This document shows, piece after piece, positions 47,115 through 57,844 of a stretch of 64,000 nucleotides of DNA. Positions within the stretch are counted from its first letter, which is position 1. Each line of letters opens with the position of its first letter. A program made the position numbers and the translations under genes. The stretch comes from Papaver somniferum (taxonomy: Eukaryota; Streptophyta; Magnoliopsida; Ranunculales; Papaveraceae). The notes beneath the pieces were generated by a model. That model was not told the DNA's origin. It did no database searches and saw only the letters and a program-made list of their open reading frames with translations. The stretch lies in the NCBI RefSeq assembly GCF_003573695.1, contig NC_039364.1:69956256-70020255 (forward strand), in the 5' to 3' direction.

Positions 47115-48976
47115 TGTAGATGGGGAAAAAAGATTCGCTGGTTTTTTAGGGAATTGAAAAGACGAGCGTGTTGTCGAGACTCCTCAACCGAGCAAACTTT
47201 TCAACCTCACACAGATGCACTACAAAGGGAGCGCTTAGATTCGAGAGATCAATCTGTAGGACTCCGGCCTAAACCAAGTCAATGGCCGTTCCAGAGTCAA
47301 TTCAGTCGCAAAGAGGGAGATGGGTTGATCTGTAGGAGGGAAGCTGAGAATTGTGTGTGATCAATGATGATCAAGGATTGGGGATGTGTTGAAGGTTTCT
47401 GGCATTTTCTGTGAACTGATGAGTCCGAATAAGTTCTGGGAGATTGACGAATTCTTGAGAGTAATTGCTCGAGAAATTCTGTGTATACGAATGTTGTCCT
47501 TCAATCATGGATTCAGAGACTTATTTATATTGTCAGAATGGTAAAACCTTGATCCCTGTAAGTGTGACGGTTTTTTGAGTGAAAGAGTGGGGAAGTGGGA
47601 AATCGTGGTGAAACCAGTTCCAGGTCGTGAGGAGACTTGGTTAACCCTTCACCCACTACTTTGCTAACTCCTTCAACCGTTTGCACGACTTACTCACATT
47701 TCTCATCGTGGATGAATCCACGTGCCGTAGGCCGCCAGACCAAAACCCTAATTGATATCCCCCCATGTGACATGATTGATGTCTCACGGATTGTGGAGTC
47801 TGCATGACAGACATGTATTTTATTAGTCAGTTATTGACTGATTAGACAATGAGTCTAAGTTTTGTTGAATCGAGCATGAGTGATCGAGTGCTCGATGGTT
47901 CATGGATTGAACATGTTAGACGTTCTTAGATATTTCTCGTCTGAGAAAATATTGTAAATTCGAGCAACTGAGCATCTGATATCGATAGTTGAATCAATAT
48001 TTGAACAACTGAGCAAGTATTGCTCAGTTCGACGAATTATTTATTGGTGACATGACCCGATAAAAATATTAATTAAAATATTGGTAGACTATCGAATATT
48101 ATATAATTAATCCAGGTGTTGACAGCTGGATCAACATAAATTTATTAGTGTCTGAACTTGCTCAGAATGATGAATTCGTGGAGCGTGTGTTCGAAACCCT
48201 AATTTTTGATCAATTGTTCGTCAATTGATAAATTGCTGAAAATAGTTCATGAGTGATAGAGGGACCGACCACATGGGATGATGAACGTCCATGTGGCGCC
48301 CAAGTGCTCGAGTGAGCATGCACCAGGGTCCTTAGTTGGCCAGTTGGAGAAAGAATGATGATTTAAATGCCGGTTTCATCATTTATTGAAATAGTGCTCG
48401 ATTGAGCATTAGGTGATAAAACCTAATTATGGAAAAGTGAGGGACCGACCAAGAGGGCATGAAACCGTCCCTTGATGGTCATGGGACCGGCGGATGGTCG
48501 TTTGAGCAAATTCCAAGTTAGTTGGAAAGAGTTTGGACCCAATATGAGAAATTGAGCAAATTAGGTCAAAATTATGAGAATGTGTGGGACCGGCTCCTTG
48601 CAAGCCTTAGGGACGTCCTTGTTCGGTCAAGGAAGCATGCCCGTGTCTCAGTCCTGAGAGTTTCGGTATTTTCTGATGTGCATTTGAGCAATATTGTGGA
48701 TTTTCAGAAGAGTTTAGTCTTGACTGAAATTCTTGATTTTTTGCTCGAATGAGCGTGTGTGCTCATTTGATCAATATTTTGCAAACATTAAAATGAGGAT
48801 ATTTTAACATTCGTACTATTGTGAATAACCTAGCCGGTCGTGTGACCATGTTGACTTTTGGCTTTTTCGTGGTTTTAGCAATATTTGAGAAAATATGAAG
48901 AAACCATGATTTTTGCTCAAACTGAGGAGTTTCATGAGATGAGAGAAATAATAAATATGAAAGATTAGGGATTGTA

Positions 48977-49041
48977 AGGTGTGGGACCGGCCACGGCTAG
49001 GGCATGGCTGACCGGCTAGGTTGCCCGGTCCCGCAACACCT
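48977..49041. repeat. GC-rich hairpin unit in LTR B
   Basis: AGGTGTGGGACCGG ... CCGGTCCCGCAACACCT: arms of about 14 bases enclosing a GC-rich loop (CCACGGCTAGGGCATGG). The same unit occurs at 50907-50972, 51097-51160 and 62489-62553 and, eroded, near 51300. Confidence 0.8.
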
Positions 49042-51609
49042 TTCCCTATTTTATATTATTATTTTTCATGAAACCGTGAAACTATGGAGAAACCATGAGT
49101 TTTGTTGAAACAGAGAAGTTTCACGGTCTCTCTACATAGTCATGGAACAGTGAGTGTCACCGACCACCTGAAGGCGTTATTGTTCTCAATCTTACGGAGA
49201 ACCGCCTAATCGTTCTTCTATGTAGAGGGGGGTCTCTCTCATGTAGTCAGGGAACAACGAGTATCACCGACGAATGTGGGATCAATGATGATCAAGGATT
49301 GGGGATGTGTTGAAGGTTTCTGCCATTTTCTGTGAACTGATGAGTTCGAATAAGTTCTGGGAGATTGACGAATTCTTGAGAGTAATTGCTCGAGAAATTC
49401 TGTGTAGACGAATGTTGTCCTTCAATCATGGATTCAGAGACTTATTTATATTGTCAGAATGGTAAAACCTTGATCCCTGTAAGTGTGACGGTTTTTTGAG
49501 TGAAAGAGTGGGGAAGTGGGAAATCGTGGTGAAACCAGTTCCAGGTCGTGCAAAGACTTGGTTGACCCTTCACCCATTACTTTGCTAACTCCTTCAACCG
49601 TTTGCACGAATTACTCACATTTCTCATCGTGGATGAATCCACGTGCCGTATGCCGCCCGACCAAAACCCTAATTGATATCCCCCATGTAACGTGATTGAT
49701 GTCTCACGGATCGTGGAGTCTGCATGACAGACATGTATTTTATTAGTCAGATGTTGACTGATTAGACAATGAGTCTAAGTTTTGTTGAATCGAGCATGAG
49801 TGATCGAATGCTCGATGGTTCATGGATTGAACATGTTAGACGTTCTTAGATATTGCTCGTGTGAGCAAATATTGTAAATTAGAGCAACTGAGCATCTGAT
49901 ATCGATAGTTGAACCAATATTTGAGCAACTGAGAAAGTATTGCTCAGTTCGACGAATTATTTATTGGTGACGTGACCCAATAAAATATTAATTAAAATAC
50001 TGGTAGACTACCGAATATTATGTAATTAATCCATGTGTTGATTTCTGGATCAACATAAATTTATTAGTGTTTGAACTTGCTCAGAATGATGAATTCGTGG
50101 AGCGTTTGTTCGAAACCCTAATTTTTGATCAATTGTTCGTCAATTGATGAATTGCTGAAACAGTTCATGAGTGATAGAGGGACCGAACACATGGGATGAT
50201 GGACGTCCATGTGGCGCCCAAGTGCTCGAGTGAGCATGCACCAGGGTCCTTAGTTGGCCAGTTGGTGAAAGAATGATGATTTAAATGCCGGTTTCATCAT
50301 TTATTGAAATAGTGGTCGATTGAGCATTAGGTGATAAAACCTAATTATGGAAAAGTGAGGGACCGACCAAAAGGGAATGAAATCGTCCCTTGGTGGTCAT
50401 GGGACCGGCCGATGGTCGTTTGAGCAAATTCCAAGTTGGTTGGAAAGAGTTTGGACCCAATATGAGCAATTGAGCAAATTAGGTCAAAATTATGAGAATG
50501 TGTGGGGCCGGGTGAAAGCCTTAGGGCCGGCCTTGGTCGATCAAGGAAGCATTCCTGTGTCGCCACAATATCCGTGTCTCAGTCCTGAGAGTTTCGGTAT
50601 TTTCTGATGTGCGTTTGAGCAATATTGTGGATTTTCAGAAGAGTTTAGTCTTGACTGAAATTCTTGATTTTTTGCTCGAATGAGTGTGTGTGCTCATTTA
50701 ATCAATATTTTGCGAATATTAAAATGAGGATATTTTAATATTCGTATTATTGTGAATAGACTAGCCGGTCGTGTGACCATGTTGACTTTTGGCTTTTTCG
50801 TGGTTTTAGCAATATTTGAGAAAATATGAAGAAATCATGATTTTTGCTCAAACTGAGGAGTTTCATGAGATGAGAGAAATAATAATTATGAAATATTAGG
50901 GATTGTAAGGTGTGGGACCGGCCACGGCTAGGACATGGCCGGCCGGCTAGGTTGCCTAGTCCCGCAACACCTTTTTCTATTTTATATTATTATTTTTTAT
51001 GAAACCGTGAAACTATGGAGAAACCATGAGTTTTGTTGAAACGGAGAAGTTTCATGAGATTGGGAAAATAATAATTATGAAAGATTAGGGATTGTAAGGT
51101 GTGGGACCGGCCACGCCAGGGCATGGCCGGCCGGCTAGGTTGCCCGGTCCCGCGACACCTTTTCCTATTTTATATTGTTATTTCTCATGAAACCATGAAA
51201 ATATGGAGAAACCGTGAGTTTTTCTCAAACAAGGAAAGTTGCTAAAATGAAGGAGTTTTCATGAGTTCATGAAAAAATAAGGAAAAATAATGGAAGAGGC
51301 ATGGGACCGGCCACGGCTAGGGCACGGCCGTCCAGCAGGTAGGCCCGGCCCATGAACGCCTCTTTTTTATTATTTTAATATTATTATTTTGTCTCTCATG
51401 TTTTGTGTAGGATTCCTCGTTTGTCCATATTTTAAATGCTCGTTCCAGCATTCGGGTGCTCGGTCTTGCATCATTGTCGAGTACACTTGCACCATTTCCT
51501 TGGGGCTTACTCAGTGATAGTCTAAATGCATGTTGAGTTTTTATTACTAATTTATGAAATTCAGTGGAGAATGATTCATTAAATTGACTAATAAAGGTGA
51601 GTAGTTATT

Positions 51610-51850
51610 TATTATCAATTCATAGGATCAGCCGTGGATTCGTCCATGAATTCAGAATAATAAAATGAGCATTACCATTCCATGGGATCGTGGATTCGAC
51701 CATAGAATCGGAGTAATAAAATTATCTACTACCATTCCATGAGATCAGTCGTGGATTCGATCATGAAATCGGAGTAATGAGATAAGATAATTATCTATTA
51801 CCATTCCATGAGATCAAGCCGTGGGTTCGACCATGGAATCGGAGTAATGA
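51610..51850. repeat. about 65-base tandem repeat in LTR B segment 2
   Basis: About four copies of a unit around ATTCCATGAGATCAGTCGTG and TCGACCATGGAATCGGAGTA. Present only in the second, longer LTR segment; absent from the 5' LTR. Confidence 0.7.
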
Positions 51851-51939
51851 GATAAAATAGATTATCTTCTAGGAATTCAGTGGTGAATGTCACGATAGAA
51901 TTAATCTATTGCAGAAGGGATATTAGCCAGTTAAAGCGT

Positions 51940-52260
51940 CATACCCGTTCTGAAAGGTGCATAGTCAGGAAATAACGAGTGTTGCCGAAGTCCTGAAGGC
52001 ATTAATGCTATCCATCTTACGGAGAACCGCCTGGATCAATACACGGTCTCTCTACATAGTCAGGGAACAGTGAGTGTCACCGACGTCCTGAAGGCGTTAT
52101 TGCTCTCAATCTTACGGAGAACCCCAATCGTTCTTCTATGTAAGGGGGGGGGGGGTCTCTCTCATGTAGTCAGGGAACAACGAGTATCACCGACGTCCTG
52201 AAGGCGTTAATGCTCTCAATCTTACGGAGAACCTCCGAATTATGTTATTCTACATAGAGG
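51940..52260. repeat. about 105-base tandem repeat in LTR B
   Basis: Three units with TCAGGGAACAGTGAGTGTCA, CGACGTCCTGAAGGCGTTA and TCTTACGGAGAACCGCC; the 5' LTR has two (62640-62835) and LTR segment 1 has one and a half (49130-49265). The break between segments 1 and 2 falls inside such a unit. A run of 11 G lies at 52146-52156. Confidence 0.75.
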
Positions 52261-52427
52261 GCATGATGAAATGCGAGGCATCGAACGCTCACTAGTGGAG
52301 GATTTTCGAGAAACATGTTCATCATGGCTCGTAAAATATGAATAGTCACATGCCTGAAAGCCGTGTCAGAAACATGAAGTATCATGATTTTACGGTCTTG
52401 ACCTTTGTTGAAAATCCACCATCAACA

Positions 52428-52445
52428 TTAAGTCCCCTACTTAGT
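52428..52445 (-). promoter_or_regulatory. polypurine tract of element B
   Basis: On the minus strand AAGTAGGGGACTTAA lies directly before the LTR start TGTTGATGG. It is the expected plus-strand primer position. Confidence 0.6.
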
Positions 52446-52749
52446 GAGGGACAGTCATGTTCCGCAGTAAGCATTAGATGGTGATTTTCAGCCGATGAGA
52501 TCAGTGGTTGAACTCAGTTGTACAAATGTATTTTCAGAATCCCCGACTTGCTCCAATGGTGTCATGTACGAGCAAATGTTCAGGTGAAGACCCTGATAGT
52601 ATGATAGAGTGTCATCCCGTGAACACGGAGAGATGAGGCATTGCTGATTTGGTTGGTTAAAAGTCCGGTTTTGGTCGGTTTAGCGTTTGCAGGCCCAAAC
52701 CCAAAAAAAGGGAATCCTTATTTTATTAGGTTTTTGGAAATAAAATTGA

Positions 52750-52757
52750 TATAAAAG
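52750..52757 (+). promoter_or_regulatory. TATA box of the antisense PMD gene
   Basis: TATAAAAG on the plus strand, 320 bases inside the element. It is followed by a CT-rich leader (CCACCCTCTCTTCTCCCTC), an ATG at 52852 in a GC-rich first exon and a possible donor at about 52910. Position and composition look like a normal plant gene promoter and not a retroelement promoter. Confidence 0.55.
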
Positions 52758-55700
52758 GGAAGAAGCCCTAAAAAAAAAAATCTTGATTGACCGACCACCC
52801 TCTCTTCTCCCTCATGCTCGAGCATAGAAAAATACTCCCCTTTTTTTGTGAATGCCGGAGCTCCACCTCCATCGACTGCCGCCGGCCGAATTCCGGCGCC
52901 GACAAAGGTTTTTTTTTATTTGTTGTGAATTCATGAGTTTTCCATTAGTTGTTCATAAAACAAAAATCCCATAGTTGTATGCATGCGTAGTTTTTATGAA
53001 GGATTTGTTTAGAAAACGTATATATGCCCGTTCGTTCGTTAGTTTAAGAAACAAGCAAGAATTCCTAATATGAAAGAGATACATAAATTCTTGAATAGAC
53101 ATGGTCTATTTGCGGTAGAGAAAATTTTGTTTATGAGGTCTCATGAAAATCCAAATTTGTTTTCCAAGTATGAACTTTCACAAATACTTTTAGGAACGTA
53201 GGTTCGTTCGTAGTAGAAGTAATAAACAATGATCCTTAGAGTTAAAGGAATTTTGAAAAGACATGTAGTTCATGATAAAATTTATTTGCGAACTTTCAAA
53301 AAAATTTATTTGGAATATGTGGACCCTTGCAAAAATAGAAAAGACCCTCGTTTCGTAGATGAATGCTCGTTTGAGCAAAACAAGTTTTTTTTTTTATTAA
53401 CTCACGTAAAAAAAAAATTAAAAAATGTGCGTGAGTTTTTTTTTTTAATTTTTTTTTGATAAAAAAAATCAAACAGCAATTCTTAAGTAATTTTTATAGA
53501 TAAACAATTGTATTTTATGATGTGTGTTTGTGGCATAAAATCATGGAACGTTCACATGAAGAGTTCATGTGAATTGTTCATTATTTCGTGAAAAGTCAAG
53601 TGTAGACTTTGAGATGATGAGTTTTACTCGGCTTTGCATGTTTGAAAGAACGAGCATATTTTAGGAGTTTTACGCTATTATCACTAAGTTCGTGAAACCG
53701 TAAATAGGTAAGAGTTGAGGATTACCATTTTGTAGATGTTGATGTGAGCATCATAATTATTTTGTGGCTTTAATTCCATTGTGTTGATGAAATTCGTGTT
53801 TGGATGTCACAGCAATTTTGCAAGGATGACTCAGTCCCGTGGTAGCGCTTATGGAGATGATGTTTCTAGAGAGGACACTTCTATAGAGGATTTTTATACA
53901 GACGCGTCTTCCAGAGATGATGATTCTTCCAGAAATGATGGTTCTGGGTCTTTTAAGAAGAAAGAGGAAGCTCCTAAAACCAAGAACATCCAAAATGCTG
54001 ATGAAAAATTCTTCGTGTTTCTGTATAGACCCGAAAAGCGTCCCTCGGGTTCCTCATTTCGGATGCTCATAAATCCCAGGAGTACCATTCAGAACAAATT
54101 AGCATCTCCTCAAGCGATAATTAGGTTCTGTTTGAGTGGGAAACACTATTTGGGTTCACACGTGGAACTTAAGCTTTCTCGAAAACCCCTGACGCATTTC
54201 TCTGGATGGGAAAGGAATATCTTGGGTCATAGTCATGTAAGGACTATGCTGGATCGTGCACAGATGACACGAGCTATTCAGGCTACTGGGGATTTGATCT
54301 TAATCATGACATACCAGGTATGGTGGCTTTGCTTGCTCTCTGGTGCGTTCCTACTCATACTTTCATATGCAGATGGGGAGAATTCACTATCACTTTAGAA
54401 GACGTAGTCGCTTTGTTGCATTTCCCTATTACTGGCAATTTCCCTGAAGAGCTCTCAGCAGAGGAGAATTTAATATCTGGCGTGTTGGAAACTATAATGC
54501 GTGAATTCAACAAGTCACCCAAAACCTGTTATGCTCAATGGTTGAAGCACTGGTGGCCAAGAGATGAAGTCCCTGAAGAACCTATCGATAGTCCCCTGAC
54601 CATCGCTGCTTTCTTGTGCTTGTGGCTCTCCAGAGATGTTCTTGAAGATAGTGGACATTTGTTGAAGCCGTTTGTGATTCTTTTTGCCATAAAGATGGCC
54701 AAAGGTGAGAAACTTCCCATCGGCAGTCTGTTTTTGGGTTCCCTGTTTTCCAATTTAGACTCCTTAGTCATAGACTCCAGTATCTCCAATTGTTTCATGA
54801 AAATCGAAACATATGCTAATACCATGTTCCTCCAAGCTTTGATGTGTGAGCACTTTGAGCAGTATGCACCAATTCCTCGTAGCGTCTTGCAAGGGCCAAA
54901 TGTCGACACTTTCCATGCTTTCCTTGAGAAAAATAATGTCAGGATCATGCTTTGGTCGACAAAGAAACCACAACAGAAGATACGTATCACCGATGTTTTG
55001 GACATCGAGTCTGAGTTTGATTTTCGCCCTTGGGTGTCGGTTCCTCCGTTCTTCTCATAATTAATTACTTTTAATACTGCTGAAGAAAATACCATATTGA
55101 AAACTGACACTAGTTTGAGTGATGGAGAGAAGTATTTTATATTGAGTTGCACTCCTGGTTACTTAGTGTCAGTAATTCATGGAGAATTTCAAGTGGAAGA
55201 ATATAACATTGATAGAGCAGCTCGAAAAATGGGTCTCGATCAGTGTACTCCAGGTCATCGAATGAATAAGCCATCAATTGAGCATTTGAAGGCTCACCTG
55301 GATTGCACACACGTGGAAGGAAATGATTATTTTTTTCCTTGTTTTGACCGAGCTACTTATGCGACTCCGGGCTATGTAGACTTCTGGCGTCAGCAACTTG
55401 AGCGCTTGCACAAGTTTGCAATGTATGTTAAGGCTCTGGTATGAGAGTTCCCTCCTGCTGTGTAATTTCTATTCGACCAAGGTTGAGGCATCTCTCTAGT
55501 GGTGATAAAATAAAAACACCTCCAGAATGTTCTCAGGTTCGTTTTCTCCTTATGATTTTGATGAATGCATGATGACTACACCTTAATTATTTTATTGTCT
55601 TTGTTGTAGGATGGCCGTGCTGTGAGATATCGAACTCATGTAGACTTTTCAGAATTTCAAAAAAGTCCCCAGGGTGGAGCAAGCAGGAGCAGAACATCAT

Positions 55701-57561
55701 ATAGGATGATACCGAATAATATGAAGTCTCCAGCTATTTCTTTGGTGAGTTGTTAGCACTTCCCTTAGCATCGCGATTTTGCTTTGTCTGTGTAATTAGG
55801 ATCCGAAAGAATATTGTTAATTTTTTTCATAATTTTTCTCCATTGGTCATTGACGGTCTTCATCTTACCTCTATACGAACAATCCAGGAATCCAGCGTTG
55901 ATGACGAGGTTGATGTGAGTATCCTTTCATGTAAGTGATTTCGCCACTTCCTTGAATGAAGTAATGATGATTGTTGTTGATGCATCCAGGAGGAGGTTGT
56001 TATGGAAAGCCGACATGGACAGGTTACTCATTCGTCTTCGAATAGTGGTGAGAAACAGAACTCTCAAGAATTGGGACCAAATTGAGGTAATGGTGTTCTC
56101 AATGTTGATGTCGACCATATCAACCATTCAAATGACTTAGAAATCCCTCAAGTAAGTACCCACCTCATATTTTCTTCATAGAAGTATAATATTACTGATT
56201 TTAGATTGAGTGAATGAGAATACGCATGAATGAATGAAGAAACTTTAGTGAAAATACGTCGCCAGAAAATTCAGAACTCGGCTTTTTAGAAAAAACGCCA
56301 TAAAATCTTCATACGATGTCAGATTTTAGAAATCTACCCATGTATCCTTATGCGCAGGAAATTTCCAAGCTTTAGCAAAGAAGCTTTTTAAGTTTTGAGC
56401 ACGTTTAGGGGCCGAAATTAGCGAAACAGTAAACTTCCAGGAGACTTTCAGGAATTTTTCAGATGGCATGTAGTCCAATGTTTTGGCTACAACTCCTTAC
56501 TCGTTTATCCAATTTCTATGAAATTTTTATATGTTATAGAAAACATCCATACGAAGATAATGGTATATGACTCAACCTTAGATTCATTACCAAATTCTCC
56601 CAGTACGTCATCTTATACAGGGAAGTATAAAATCTCTTCAGTCGGGCTTATTAAAAACGTGTTTCATGACTTCCACACCATTTGATCATGTCTTGGATGC
56701 ATAATAAAAAACTTAGATAGTGTTAGTTAACTTACATTCTGGATTTCATGATTGCTTTTGGTTTCCATGCTCGAAATGCTCTAATCTCATGTAATCTTCG
56801 TATTAGGTACCAAATACCGAAGTTGAGAATAACGAAGCAAATGACGATTCGAACCGTATGGTGAATCAATTTGATGATGTTACGATCTCTGAAACTCAAC
56901 GCCATGAGAATATTGCTACTGAATTTGTCGAGGTAACTGAGACTCCGGTTGTTATCGCTCCGACGGAAGAAACCGAACCAAGAGCAGAAGAGACTGTGCC
57001 AAAAAAAGTTATTACCATGACTATGGAAGTTGCTCCGGTAATTGAGAATCGCATAGTGATACACGAATATCCTAATGCAGGGATTGTTTGCGACCCTCCA
57101 TTTGGTGTTTAACTCCCATATCACGTATCTGTCGGCGGATTCAGCGTCCCACTGGGTATGCCAATGTGTATGAGAAGTTGTGGAAGATGTACGGCCATAT
57201 TGTTGTCACAAGAGATCCTTAACGTAGCTACTTCTTGACAATGCAATTAGGAAACATATTGCGTGTCATAGATGACATTCGTACCAGAGCCAGAAGTACC
57301 GTCACTCGAGATGTACTCTTCGATTGGGAGTACAACTTGGAGAAATATGAAGAGCTTGGTTTTAACTTGAAGTGGCTTCGTCAAAAGATCAACACCATCA
57401 AGGATGCAGTAGTGAAGAATATACCCTTTACCAGTGATTCCATGATTGAGAAAATGACCAAGATTGCTGAGCTGATTGAAAAGCTGGAGTTGGAGAAAGC
57501 GGCTTTGCAAGTCTTGGAGAATGCTGAGAAGCAGAAATCGTACTTTGATGGCTTCCTTTAG
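52750..57561 (+). pseudogene. antisense spliced PMD gene carried by element B
   Basis: Opposite strand to gag/pol. Main exon about 53813-55438 (ATG 53826, MTQSRGSAYGDD): acidic Ser/Asp N-terminus, then a PMD with PGMVALLALWCVPTHTFICR, GEFTITLEDVVALLHF, AAFLCLWLSRDVL and DRAARKMGLDQCTPGH. Smaller exons 55610-55744, 55888-55914, 55990-56151 and 56817-57561 have GT/AG borders; the last ends in a coiled coil (LGFNLKWLRQKINTIKDA). Breaks: frameshift near 54285, TAA at 55058-55060, TGA at 56083-56085, TAA near 57110 with a frameshift soon after, TAA near 57223. PMDs occur in host silencing factors and in some Tat-lineage elements. The long intron-rich layout suggests capture of a host gene with its promoter. 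Confidence 0.8.
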
Positions 57562-57844
57562 TTTTCTTTCCATAATCTCTTGAACCTTGAACTTCTGAGA
57601 GATGTGAGGTTTTATTTTGGTTTTGAATTAATGAGTGACTGAGGATTTTTGTTTTTGGATTTTGGACTTGATAAAAAAAAATTCTTAAATAAAAGAACTT
57701 TTGATAAATTGCTGAATTCAAATATTGGATGCAAGTACTGCTTTTGGAGGAATTGAAAATACATGTAAAAGAAAATCCTAAGATGCAAACGTCAGGCGCC
57801 TTGAGCATTTGTCTTGGACATAAAAACATCCAATGTTGAATGCT
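57562..57844. other. spacer between convergent antisense gene and pol frame
   Basis: 283 bases where the antisense gene (plus strand) and the gag-pol frame (minus strand) end tail to tail. T-rich and A-rich stretches could serve as polyadenylation regions for both. No coding signal. Confidence 0.4.

Larger units (their letters stand above)
47115..52427 (-). mobile_element. 3' LTR of element B, chimeric and double
   Basis: 5,313 bp against 2,389 bp for the 5' LTR. 47115 to about 49272 is nearly identical to the 5' LTR start but stops about 250 bases short of its end. From about 49273 (GATCAATGATGATCAAGG, matching 47361) a second, more diverged copy runs to the LTR end at 52427 and holds about 900 extra bases (51050-51960). 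Example: GTCGTGAGGAGACTTGG in segment 1 and the 5' LTR, GTCGTGCAAAGACTTGG in segment 2. Confidence 0.85.

Noticed and set aside
48522..50607. Short frames in 48522-48752 and 50345-50607
   Set aside because: They are the same LTR B sequence in the two LTR segments, with stops at different places; not conserved as protein.
54535..55152. 205-codon minus-strand frame opposite the PMD exon
   Set aside because: Shadow of the PMD coding strand; no motif, while the plus strand has clear PMD motifs and splice borders.
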